Made by a program: the position numbers and the translations under genes. The notes below the pieces were generated by a model. That model saw nothing but the letters and a program-made list of their open reading frames with translations, had not been told where the DNA came from and searched no databases. 5,452 bases of DNA from NCBI GenBank assembly GCA_022615465.1, contig JAKEGR010000116.1, positions 1 through 5,452 on the forward strand, given 5' to 3'. Source of the stretch: Planctomycetota bacterium. GTDB taxonomy: Bacteria > Planctomycetota > Planctomycetia > Pirellulales > Lacipirellulaceae. The first letter of the stretch is position 1, and each line of letters starts with the position of its first letter. Positions 1 to 5,452 of the stretch are shown here, piece by piece.

Positions 1-469
1 GTGTGGAATTTTTCGAGGGCGCCACCAAATCGTAGATTGCGCCAAAATCGTGCATGGTGGCTGATTTGCCGCCGTATATCTGTACTTCCAGTGACGTGTT
101 GACCGGATCGGTCAGATTGCCACAGCGGAGGAAAATTCCCGAATTGCACTCAGGCCCGTTCATCTTGACATCGCACTTGAGGACGAAATCACCAAACGGT
201 TTGTCGTAGACGAGCAGGTAGCCGCCCGAACTGTGTGGATTGATTGCCCCATCTTCGATCTTCGCGGCCACGGGACGATCATTGTTGTTTTTCCAGCCGG
301 TGAGGTCATGGCCGTTGAAAAGGACCGTCCATCCCCGTGCTTTTTCGATCTCGCTGAGTTCGTTATCGGCGGCATGAGCGGTTGGCCCAATGAACGCTAC
401 CACAACAAGCAATGCTTGAGTGACGACAAAAAATGGAATCGTTCGGTCGTGTGAATTACAAGACATCAT
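1..469 (-). CDS. Secreted DUF1080 (3-keto-disaccharide hydrolase-like) protein, 3' end outside window
   Basis: The first 156 residues are visible; the gene runs off the left edge. The protein starts with a Sec-type signal peptide: a hydrophobic stretch at about residues 11-28, then THA/AHA-type small residues with likely cleavage after Ala33 (AHA|AD). The mature part opens with GWTVLFNGHDLTGWK (46-60), the hallmark opening of DUF1080 (Pfam 3-keto-disaccharide hydrolase, a concanavalin/LamG-like beta-sandwich). NSGIFLRCG (109-117) and EVQIYGG...HDFGAIYDLVAPSKN (128-154) are further family motifs. Known members act outside the cytoplasm on oxidised sugars, but most planctomycete paralogues are uncharacterised, so the substrate here is unknown. 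The ATG at 469 is chosen because GGAAGG sits 5 nt upstream; an adjacent second ATG at 466 would change the protein by one residue. The start overlaps the stop of the upstream PSP1-like gene by ATGA, suggesting translational coupling. Family call is firm; the enzyme activity is inference. Confidence 0.9.
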   Translation of the reverse strand, partial: MMSCNSHDRTIPFFVVTQALLVVVAFIGPTAHAADNELSEIEKARGWTVLFNGHDLTGWKNNNDRPVAAKIEDGAINPHSSGGYLLVYDKPFGDFVLKCDVKMNGPECNSGIFLRCGNLTDPVNTSLEVQIYGGKSATMHDFGAIYDLVAPSKNST

Positions 470-1038
470 GGCTGCCTTCCTTTTCGGTTGAGTGTGGTTG
501 CGCACGCCCCCGCGACGGTGCAGGTGGTACAGGCCTCGCAGCCTCCCTGTCCTTTGGCTTCCGCGGTGCCACAGCCGGGGCCGCAGCCCGCGAGAAGCGT
601 TTCGGTGAATTTGCCGAATTGAACCTTGGCTTCATAGGCCTCGGCAAGCTGAGCCGTGTACGACTCCAATTCCGGCGTCACATCGCCCAGAAAATAGAAG
701 TAGAGGCCCTGGCCATCGAACAGGTGCTCGACGTCGATCAGCACGGCGTGTACGCCGTGCTCGGCCAGGAGCGTGGCACACGCCTGGTACGCATCCTGCC
801 GATGCTTTTCCAATCGGGCGACGAGCAGCTCGTCTTCGAGCGTCATGCCGCGGAGGATTTCGCCGTTGGTCCGATCAGCATCGAAATCGTTGTTGGGCTG
901 GGTCAGAATTTCACCGATCTCTAATCCGCGCCACGTCCGCACAATCACCCGGCTGCGCCGCGGATAGCGAACCGCATCGGCCGCGGTGAAGCGGCCGACC
1001 TGGCCCAAGATGCCGACGCGAACGAGGTGGTGGGGCAT
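466..1038 (-). CDS. PSP1-domain-like protein with Cys-rich C-terminus (190 aa)
   Basis: A 190-residue cytoplasmic protein without signal peptide or membrane segment. Visible features: LVRVGILGQVGRF (5-17); RSRVIVRTWRGLEIGEIL (28-45), which matches the 'V-I-V-T-x-R-G-x-E-x-G-x-V' strand-turn of PSP1 domains (B. subtilis RicT/YaaT type); a 'MTLEDELLVARL' segment (65-76); and FDGQGLYFYFLGD (107-119), matching the PSP1 'fDg..l.FyF' core. The tail has six cysteines (152, 156, 167, 170, 173, 179) where PSP1 proteins carry their G-G-x-G-x-C-G-x-x-x-C-C region; RicT binds an Fe-S cluster with RicA/RicF, so metal or cluster binding here is possible but inferred. It is shorter than RicT (about 275 aa). 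The ATG at 1038 is the only ATG/GTG before an in-frame upstream stop near 1086; no Shine-Dalgarno is visible. The stop overlaps the start of the DUF1080 gene. Function is unknown; a role in RNA processing would be extrapolation. Confidence 0.8.
   Translation of the reverse strand: MPHHLVRVGILGQVGRFTAADAVRYPRRSRVIVRTWRGLEIGEILTQPNNDFDADRTNGEILRGMTLEDELLVARLEKHRQDAYQACATLLAEHGVHAVLIDVEHLFDGQGLYFYFLGDVTPELESYTAQLAEAYEAKVQFGKFTETLLAGCGPGCGTAEAKGQGGCEACTTCTVAGACATTLNRKGRQP
475..480 (-). promoter_or_regulatory. Ribosome binding site of the DUF1080 gene
   Basis: GGAAGG on the minus strand lies 5 nt before the ATG at 469. It is inside the last codons of the upstream PSP1-like gene and supports both the chosen start and coupled translation. 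Confidence 0.6.
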
Positions 1039-1128
1039 GAGAGGAACTTGCAGGTCAAATGACAGGGAGCTGAACGTTCGTGCATACTATTCTGATGGCT
1101 GGGCCGGCAAATGCCAAGTCATTTTTGG

Positions 1129-1277
1129 CCTGCGTCCAGCGAAAGGGACCAGGTGGGCGAATCCCCTCTTGCGTGTTGTGGCTTGACCGGGATACTACGG
1201 TACGGTCCTGCCAGACCACAAACTGGCTTGACGCGGGTGCCGCTGGCCATAGCAGCCCGTTGAAAAAGGGGACGGGC
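1129..1277. repeat. Cluster of small imperfect hairpins, possibly decayed REP-type elements
   Basis: Four inverted repeats lie in a row. CCTG-C-GTCC (1129-1137) pairs with GGACCAGG (1146-1153) around an 8-nt loop with one bulged base. GCCAG (1210-1214) pairs with CTGGC (1223-1227) around 8 nt. CGG/GC/GCT (1234-1244) pairs imperfectly with AGC/GC/CCG (1251-1259). GCCCGT (1255-1260) pairs with ACGGGC (1272-1277) around an A- and G-rich 11-nt loop. The stretch GAAAAAGGGGACGGGCAC (1262-1279) resembles, from memory, a phrase common in dispersed intergenic repeats of planctomycetes and some other phyla. No second copy occurs in this window, so repeat status is inference. Confidence 0.35.
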
Positions 1278-1315
1278 ACGACGCGCGACCACGCCAAACT
1301 GAGGTGAATTCCTTT

Positions 1316-1321
1316 GAGGAG
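1316..1321 (+). promoter_or_regulatory. Ribosome binding site deciding the bioB start
   Basis: GAGGAG lies 6 nt before the GTG at 1328, an ideal spacing. An earlier in-frame GTG at 1304 has only GAG directly abutting it, and the later in-frame ATG at 1361 has only a weak GAG 9 nt upstream. This favours GTG 1328. Confidence 0.6.
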
Positions 1322-1327
1322 ACAGTA

Positions 1328-2386
1328 GTGAAAGAGTCATCAGTGCTTGAGAATTCAGTTATGGCGATTGCCGCACGCGAGGAGTCGGTGAGCCGGTGGG
1401 ATGATCTGGCCGATCGGGTGCTGGCCGGTGAAATGCTCGCGGCCGAGGAAGCGGTTGCCGTTTTGGAGTGCCCCGATGAACAGTTGCTCGACTTGCTGGC
1501 GGCCGTATATCGCGTGCGACGGCAATGGTTTGGCAATCGCGTGCAACTCTATTTTCTGATGAACGCCAAGAGCGGACTGTGTCCGGAAGATTGTGGTTAC
1601 TGCTCGCAGTCGAAGTCCTCGCAGGCCGAGATCCCGCGATATAACCTGTTGAGCCGCGAGGAGTTGCTCGAAGGCGCCCGCGTGGCAGCCGAGCGGCAAG
1701 CGCGGACGTATTGCATCGTCATCTCCGCTCGAGGACCAAATGAACGGGAAATGCAGGCCGTCACGTCGATCGTCCCTGAGATCAAGGCACGCCATCACCT
1801 CAAGATTTGTGCCTGTTTGGGATTGCTCACGCCCGAGCAAGCGTACCGGCTGAAGGAGTGTGGCGTCGACCGCGTGAACCACAATCTCAACACGAGCGAC
1901 TCCTATTACGGAGAGATTTGCACGACGCACAGCTTTGCCGATCGAGTGGCAACGCTTCAGGCGGTGCGCGATGCCGGCCTCGAAATGTGCTCGGGCGGGA
2001 TTGTCGGCATGGGCGAGCGTCGGCGAGACGTGGTTGACATGGCCATCGCGCTGCGCGATTTGGGTGTCCAGTCAATTCCGGTGAATTTTCTTAATCCGAT
2101 CGAGGGCACGCCACTGGCCGGGAGCAATGACCTCAACCCGCGTTATTGCCTCAAGGTGCTAGCAATGTTCCGGCTCGTGAATCCAGATCGCGAGATACGC
2201 ATTGCAGGTGGGCGGGAGCTGCACCTGGGGAGTCTGCAAGCACTGGGCCTGTACGCCGCCAATTCGATTTTCGTTGGCGACTATCTGACAACGACAGGCC
2301 AATCCCCCGAGGCGGATTACCAAATGATCCGCGAGATGGGATTCGAGATAGGTGCGGCGGAAGAAGCCGGGCAGCGCTCCCATTGA
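1328..2386 (+). CDS. bioB: Biotin synthase BioB (radical SAM)
   Basis: BioB inserts sulfur into dethiobiotin to make biotin, the last step of the pathway, using a SAM-reducing [4Fe-4S] cluster and a sacrificial [2Fe-2S] cluster in the cytoplasm. In the 352-residue protein from GTG 1328, the radical-SAM motif is C85-x3-C89-x2-C92 (GLCPEDCGYCSQS). The [2Fe-2S] ligands match E. coli C97, C128, C188 and R260: C129 in RTYCIVIS, C161 in LKICACLG, C221 in EMCSGGIVGMGE and R291 in EIRIAGGRE. YNLL, NHNLNTS, IPVNFLNPIEGTPL and AANSIFVGDYLTT are also typical. The sequence resembles the Bacillus-type BioB more than the E. coli type. The N-terminus before RWDDLADRVL is about 20 residues longer than in B. 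subtilis; starts at 1304 (360 aa) or 1361 (341 aa) are possible. No other bio gene or BirA-type operator is recognisable nearby. All catalytic residues are intact. Confidence 0.97.
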   Translation: MKESSVLENSVMAIAAREESVSRWDDLADRVLAGEMLAAEEAVAVLECPDEQLLDLLAAVYRVRRQWFGNRVQLYFLMNAKSGLCPEDCGYCSQSKSSQAEIPRYNLLSREELLEGARVAAERQARTYCIVISARGPNEREMQAVTSIVPEIKARHHLKICACLGLLTPEQAYRLKECGVDRVNHNLNTSDSYYGEICTTHSFADRVATLQAVRDAGLEMCSGGIVGMGERRRDVVDMAIALRDLGVQSIPVNFLNPIEGTPLAGSNDLNPRYCLKVLAMFRLVNPDREIRIAGGRELHLGSLQALGLYAANSIFVGDYLTTTGQSPEADYQMIREMGFEIGAAEEAGQRSH

Positions 2387-2537
2387 CCGTTCTTGTTGCC
2401 TGCCGTGCGTTGCGTCTCTCTATGTACCGCTGCTTAGCTATTCTAGTTTATCGGAAAAGCCATCCAGTTTCATTGATTCTACGGAACCGGCAGAGCCGAT
2501 GAACGAGTGACAACAGCTACAAATATGTGGCTGGTGG

Positions 2538-2549
2538 ACCGCGCGCGGT
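2538..2549. repeat. Perfect 12-bp palindrome ACCGCGCGCGGT
   Basis: The sequence equals its own reverse complement over 12 bases, about 90 nt before the start of the DUF11 protein gene. It could be an operator half-site pair or chance in GC-rich DNA; no second copy is present in the window. Confidence 0.4.
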
Positions 2550-2627
2550 GTTCGCGGCGGAGCTTTCATTGCCAGCCGTGGTATGTGGAATTACTCCCAA
2601 CGACACCTCTCCTTTCCCCCCGGTTGC

Positions 2628-2632
2628 AAGGA
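2628..2632 (+). promoter_or_regulatory. Ribosome binding site deciding the DUF11 protein start
   Basis: AAGGA lies 7 nt before the ATG at 2640. An in-frame ATG at 2583 would place 19 hydrophilic residues ahead of the signal peptide and has no such site, so 2640 is preferred. Confidence 0.7.
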
Positions 2633-2639
2633 TGCGATC

Positions 2640-5237
2640 ATGACTCGTCGATCGTTGGCCGTACTGAGTGGACTACTCGTCGTTGCGTTATGGGCTAGCG
2701 TAGCGCAAAGCCAGTCGCCCGAGCGACAACCAACGCTGGCCGAGCGGATGGCTTCGCTGGGTCGCGGCTGGACGGAAAAAGACCAATCTTCGTCGGAGCA
2801 ATCGACCAATAATTCCCACGCTTCCAAGGCGGTCCCGCAACAAGGCGTGCGGGAACCCGCGCAATCGCGGGGCGGTTTTCCCAAGATAGACACTCGATCA
2901 TGGTTTTCTTCCAATTTCTTTGGTCGACGTGAGACTGAACCAGCGGCAACATCGCAACCTGCAACGACAAGCCATGGTCAGGTACCGCTCGATTCGCGAG
3001 GCAATCCCAAGCACTCCCAGCAGCAAGTGCAGAGCAATGCGGCGGCGCCTGGGCGCATTGCCGAGCGTCCTCACACCGGCTCACTCCGACAGCGTGAAGC
3101 GTTGTCTGGGGGGGCTGCATCCCCAGGTCCGGGCGGTTCGCCACAGCCAGGCGGGGCCATCGCCCCGTCGAACGTGCGACCTCGATCTACGAACGGCGTC
3201 GATTTATCTCGCGAGATCACCCGCGATTACCCGGTCATCCAGCCAGACGACCATGCCGAGACCACGGCTCGTTCGAGTTCGTCAAACACGGCGGTGGGTA
3301 AACGTTCTCGTTTGGCGGTTCGCCCCTCGCCTCAGCGTCGGACAACCGCGCAGATTGATCCGGAAGCGATGCGGCGTGAACTGGCCGGCGCCTTTCCATC
3401 CGCCACGGTCAAAACCGTGCCAGCGGAGGAAACCTCGGCGAATTCCGATATTACGCCGATCGACGAAACAGAACCGACACCGACCCTAGCCATCACCGAA
3501 GGTACTGAATCTGTCACCGAGTCGGCAACCAGCGTTGCTGGCATCCAACTCCAGCCGCGTGGTAATTCTGCCGGCTACGAGCAACCGCCACGCGACGGCG
3601 AAGCTGCATTCAAAACACAAGACAGCACCGGGAGTGCTGATTTGCACCAGGGTTTCGTGCGGCTAGGGACAACGCCGGTTGCCGGCGTGACGGCGGAGTC
3701 CGTTGCGCTTTCGACCGTTCGGCAGCGCGAAGCGTTTCGCGAATCGAGCCAATCCCTGGTTGCCGATGCCGACGTGTTGATGACACATCAGACACCAGTG
3801 ATCACAACCGATATCCGTGGTCCGAAGCAGATCCTCATTGGTCGTGAAGCAACGTACCGCGTGCGGTTGCAGAACCAAGGCCAAGTGGCTGCCGGCGGTC
3901 TCATTGCCAGTATTCAAGTGCCTTCTTGGGCCGATATCGTAAATACCGTGGCAACCCACGGCACGATTCAACCATCGCGGGACGCCCAGAAGGCAGGATT
4001 GCTCGAATGGCAACTGGCTCTGCTGGAAGCCGGGGCAAGCGAAACGCTCGACGTGCGGCTGGTTCCGCGTACGAGCCAGCCGCTCGAGTTGGGAGTTTCG
4101 TGGACGCTTGAACCGGTCGGGTCGCGGGCCGTGGTTGAAGTGCAGGAGCCGAAGTTGCAGTTGGAGGTTTTCGGTCCCGAGGAAGTGCTGTTCGGCAAGC
4201 CGCAGCCGTATCGGTTGACGCTCACGAATCCCGGCACGGGAGTGGCGGAAAACGTAAAAATCGATGTGCAACCGCTGGGCAATGCCCAGACCGCAATGAC
4301 CAGTCATCCGCTCGGCAATCTGCCGGCGGGTGCGAGCCGCAGTCTGGATGTGGAGTTGACTCCCCAGGAAGCAGGCAAGTTGTCGGTGAAGGCAACTGCC
4401 TCGGCCGACGGCGGACTGACTTCGGATGCCACGCGGGATGTTTTTTGTCGCAAGCCGGAGTTGACGGTCGATTGGCGCGGCCCGGAAACGAAATATGCCG
4501 GCACCGAAGCGACTCATTTCTTCCGTGTCCGCAATCCGGGTACGGCCTCCGCCGAAGACGTCACGGTGACAGTAATCCTTCCGGAAGGCGCGGAGTTGGT
4601 CAGGGCCAGTGAAGGTCAAACCTACGACGCCCAACACCACGCACTGGCCTGGCAAGTTGGCACGCTGGGTCCGGGCGACGACCGCTATATGGAACTCAAG
4701 TGCCGAGTCATCACACCGGGAAGCAACGAATTGAAGATCACGGCGTCCACGGCAACGGGCGATCTGGTGGACAGCCAGGTTGCGCGGACCAATGTTGTGG
4801 CGCTTGCTGATTTGAAGCTCGAAGTGAGCGATCCGCAAGGGCCGGTGGCAGTCGGTGATGAAGCGGTTTACGAAATCCGCGTGGAGAACTGCGGCGCGAG
4901 TGCGGCCCGGAACGTCAATGTTTTTGCCTTCTTCTCCCAAGGTGTGGAGCCGCGCGCTGTTGAAGGGGCGATGTCTAGCATGGCGGACGGCCGCGTGTCG
5001 TTTCGCCCGATCGAGGAGTTGCCGGCAGGCAAGCAACTCGTGTTGCGGATTCGAGCGCATGCAATGCAGCCCGGCACGCATGTGTTCCGAGCCGAAGTGT
5101 TGTGCTCCGATCTTGATATCAAGCTAGCGGCCGAAGAAGCGACACGGTTCTATCTGGACGAAGTCGTCGACAGCGGCAACGCACCCGGGCCGCAATCAGC
5201 CGATCGGGGCGATCGCACCGAGCCGAGAGTACGGTGA
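2640..5237 (+). CDS. Large secreted protein with disordered linker and four DUF11/CARDB-like repeats
   Basis: An 865-residue exported protein. The Sec signal peptide has the n-region MTRRS, a hydrophobic core LAVLSGLLVVALWASVA, and likely cleavage after Ala22 (SVA|QS). Residues about 25-385 are low-complexity and rich in S, T, P, Q and G, probably disordered. Four immunoglobulin-like DUF11/CARDB-type repeats follow, starting near residues 387, 504, 606 and 723. Each opens with a strand ending in GP or DP, then G-x-x-x-x-Y/F-x-x-x-L/V-x-N-x-G (for example YRLTLTNPGTG and HFFRVRNPGTA), then a V-x-V strand. Repeats 1, 3 and 4 are about 117 residues and repeat 2 about 102. The C-terminus (from about 845) is short and polar, with no sortase motif, membrane anchor or PEP-CTERM signal. 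Such proteins are common in planctomycetes and are thought to be surface or envelope structural proteins; no enzymatic role is visible and the exact function is unknown. The gene stands alone, 253 nt after bioB. Confidence 0.88.
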   Translation: MTRRSLAVLSGLLVVALWASVAQSQSPERQPTLAERMASLGRGWTEKDQSSSEQSTNNSHASKAVPQQGVREPAQSRGGFPKIDTRSWFSSNFFGRRETEPAATSQPATTSHGQVPLDSRGNPKHSQQQVQSNAAAPGRIAERPHTGSLRQREALSGGAASPGPGGSPQPGGAIAPSNVRPRSTNGVDLSREITRDYPVIQPDDHAETTARSSSSNTAVGKRSRLAVRPSPQRRTTAQIDPEAMRRELAGAFPSATVKTVPAEETSANSDITPIDETEPTPTLAITEGTESVTESATSVAGIQLQPRGNSAGYEQPPRDGEAAFKTQDSTGSADLHQGFVRLGTTPVAGVTAESVALSTVRQREAFRESSQSLVADADVLMTHQTPVITTDIRGPKQILIGREATYRVRLQNQGQVAAGGLIASIQVPSWADIVNTVATHGTIQPSRDAQKAGLLEWQLALLEAGASETLDVRLVPRTSQPLELGVSWTLEPVGSRAVVEVQEPKLQLEVFGPEEVLFGKPQPYRLTLTNPGTGVAENVKIDVQPLGNAQTAMTSHPLGNLPAGASRSLDVELTPQEAGKLSVKATASADGGLTSDATRDVFCRKPELTVDWRGPETKYAGTEATHFFRVRNPGTASAEDVTVTVILPEGAELVRASEGQTYDAQHHALAWQVGTLGPGDDRYMELKCRVITPGSNELKITASTATGDLVDSQVARTNVVALADLKLEVSDPQGPVAVGDEAVYEIRVENCGASAARNVNVFAFFSQGVEPRAVEGAMSSMADGRVSFRPIEELPAGKQLVLRIRAHAMQPGTHVFRAEVLCSDLDIKLAAEEATRFYLDEVVDSGNAPGPQSADRGDRTEPRVR

Positions 5238-5240
5238 GGA

Positions 5241-5273
5241 GGGCATTCCCGTTTTTTCTTCAGGGGAGTGCCC
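5241..5273 (+). terminator. 10-bp stem-loop just after the DUF11 protein stop
   Basis: GGGCATTCCC (5241-5250) pairs with GGGAGTGCCC (5264-5273) over ten pairs with one G-T wobble, around a 13-nt loop that itself contains six T residues. It starts 3 nt after the stop codon. There is no T-tract directly after the right arm, so it is an atypical intrinsic terminator or an mRNA 3'-end stabiliser. Confidence 0.5.
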
Positions 5274-5296
5274 GATCCGTTTGGGATTTTCTGGCC

Positions 5297-5324
5297 TTGG
5301 TGGGATTGGCATGCCCGCTATAAT
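5297..5324 (+). promoter_or_regulatory. Candidate sigma-70-type promoter (TTGGTG-N16-TATAAT)
   Basis: A perfect TATAAT lies at 5319-5324 with TTGGTG (half-matching TTGACA) at 5297-5302, spaced 16 nt. Transcription would start near 5331 and run towards the right edge. The downstream hairpin begins almost at that point, which makes the promoter uncertain. Confidence 0.4.
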
Positions 5325-5327
5325 CGC

Positions 5328-5356
5328 CGCTCGCCGCAACGGTGCTAGCGTTTTTT
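5328..5356 (+). terminator. Terminator-like hairpin followed by six T residues
   Basis: CGCT (5328-5331) pairs with AGCG (5347-5350), and CGCCG (5332-5336) pairs with CGGTG (5340-5344) with one wobble. The loop is CAA, a 2-nt bulge (CT) lies on the right side, and six T residues (5351-5356) follow directly. This fits a plus-strand intrinsic terminator, possibly the real end of the DUF11 protein transcript. Confidence 0.5.
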
Positions 5357-5384
5357 CCGCGCGGCGTATCTGCCATTGCGCTCG

Positions 5385-5452
5385 ATGCCCTTAACGGACG
5401 AGCGTGCCTGGCGTTCTTCGTTCCTCCGTCAAATCGTTGATCGCGACGATGA
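5385..5452 (+). CDS. Possible N-terminal fragment of an unidentified gene, cut by the window edge
   Basis: An open frame from ATG 5385 reads MPLTDERAWRSSFLRQIVDR and remains open to the edge (22 codons). No family is recognisable and no Shine-Dalgarno is visible. In its favour, a TATAAT box lies about 60 nt upstream. Against it, an alternative minus-strand frame ending with a stop at 5391-5393 (tail ...ERRTPGTLVR) is just as open, so a convergent gene is an equally possible reading of this edge. Confidence 0.28.
   Translation, partial: MPLTDERAWRSSFLRQIVDRDD

Larger units (their letters stand above)
1039..1327. other. Divergent intergenic region between the PSP1-like gene and bioB
   Basis: This gap must hold the promoters of both divergent transcripts, but no strong sigma-70 pair is visible. 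Towards the PSP1-like gene there is TAGTAT (minus strand, 1084-1089) with TTGCCG 15 nt upstream (1105-1110). Towards bioB the candidates are TTGACG (1228-1233) with CATAGC at 1249-1254, and GATACT at 1191-1196; all are poor. The short open frames here have no family signature and overlap each other, so I call none as genes. The middle part (1129-1277) contains the hairpin cluster listed separately. Confidence 0.6.
2387..2639. other. Intergenic region between bioB and the DUF11 protein gene
   Basis: A 253-nt gap. I see no T-tract terminator for bioB and no convincing -35/-10 pair for the downstream gene; GTGACA at 2507-2512 lacks a suitably spaced -10 box. A small CGGC-AGA-GCCG hairpin lies near 2488-2498 and a perfect 12-bp palindrome at 2538-2549. 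The gap length suggests the downstream gene has its own promoter, but this is inference. Confidence 0.55.

Noticed and set aside
433..924. Plus-strand open frame across the PSP1-like gene
   Set aside because: The minus-strand reading has recognisable PSP1 motifs and a coupled downstream gene; this frame has neither.
1183..1254. TTGACC (1183) and TTGACG (1228) as -35 boxes for bioB
   Set aside because: Neither has a good -10 hexamer at 16-18 nt; too weak to annotate as promoters.
1055..1307. Overlapping short open frames on both strands in the divergent gap
   Set aside because: No ribosome site or recognisable motif, and the frames overlap one another and coincide with hairpin-rich repeat-like DNA.
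1355..1930. Minus-strand open frame antisense to bioB
   Set aside because: bioB on the plus strand is unmistakable; the antisense translation has no family features.
2583..2639. Upstream ATG extending the DUF11 protein by 19 residues
   Set aside because: It would bury the signal peptide behind a polar extension and lacks the AAGGA site seen before ATG 2640.
3663..5081. Long open frame on the minus strand, antisense to the DUF11 protein
   Set aside because: Its translation is rich in Arg, His, Gln and Cys with no family motif, while the plus strand has a signal peptide, repeats and a good ribosome site. It is a GC-bias shadow.
1..5452. CRISPR array, tRNA/rRNA, insertion sequence or defence-system genes
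   Set aside because: No regularly spaced direct repeats, no RNA gene signature and no transposase, nuclease or toxin-like protein in any frame I examined.

Overview
The window looks like ordinary chromosomal DNA from a planctomycete, probably of the Pirellulales type. The evidence is a secreted DUF1080 protein (hugely expanded in that phylum), a large secreted protein with four DUF11/CARDB-like repeats behind a long disordered linker, moderately high G+C, weak or variable Shine-Dalgarno use, and long intergenic spaces. This placement rests on recalled family features, not on a search.

Layout: positions 1-1038 carry two minus-strand genes. A PSP1-domain-like protein (466-1038) overlaps by ATGA the start of a DUF1080 / 3-keto-disaccharide hydrolase-like secreted protein (469 down to the left edge, where it is cut off). 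Positions 1039-1327 are a divergent intergenic region with several small imperfect hairpins that resemble decayed REP-type DNA. Positions 1328-2386 (+) encode biotin synthase BioB, with all radical-SAM and [2Fe-2S] ligands present. Positions 2387-2639 are a second intergenic gap with no clear terminator or promoter and one perfect 12-bp palindrome. Positions 2640-5237 (+) encode the DUF11 repeat protein. Positions 5238-5452 hold a 10-bp stem-loop just after its stop, a TATAAT box, a terminator-like hairpin with six T residues, and possibly the first codons of another gene at the right edge.

The genes do not form an obvious pathway. BioB stands alone without other bio genes. The PSP1-like and DUF1080 genes are translationally coupled but of unrelated predicted function. 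The DUF11 protein is probably a cell-surface or periplasmic structural protein. I see no CRISPR array, mobile-element gene, tRNA or rRNA, and no convincing undescribed multi-gene system. The observations most worth a second look are the Cys-rich tail of the PSP1-like protein and its coupling to DUF1080, the hairpin cluster upstream of bioB, the conserved-looking islands in the DUF11 linker, and the overlapping promoter and terminator signals near the right edge.
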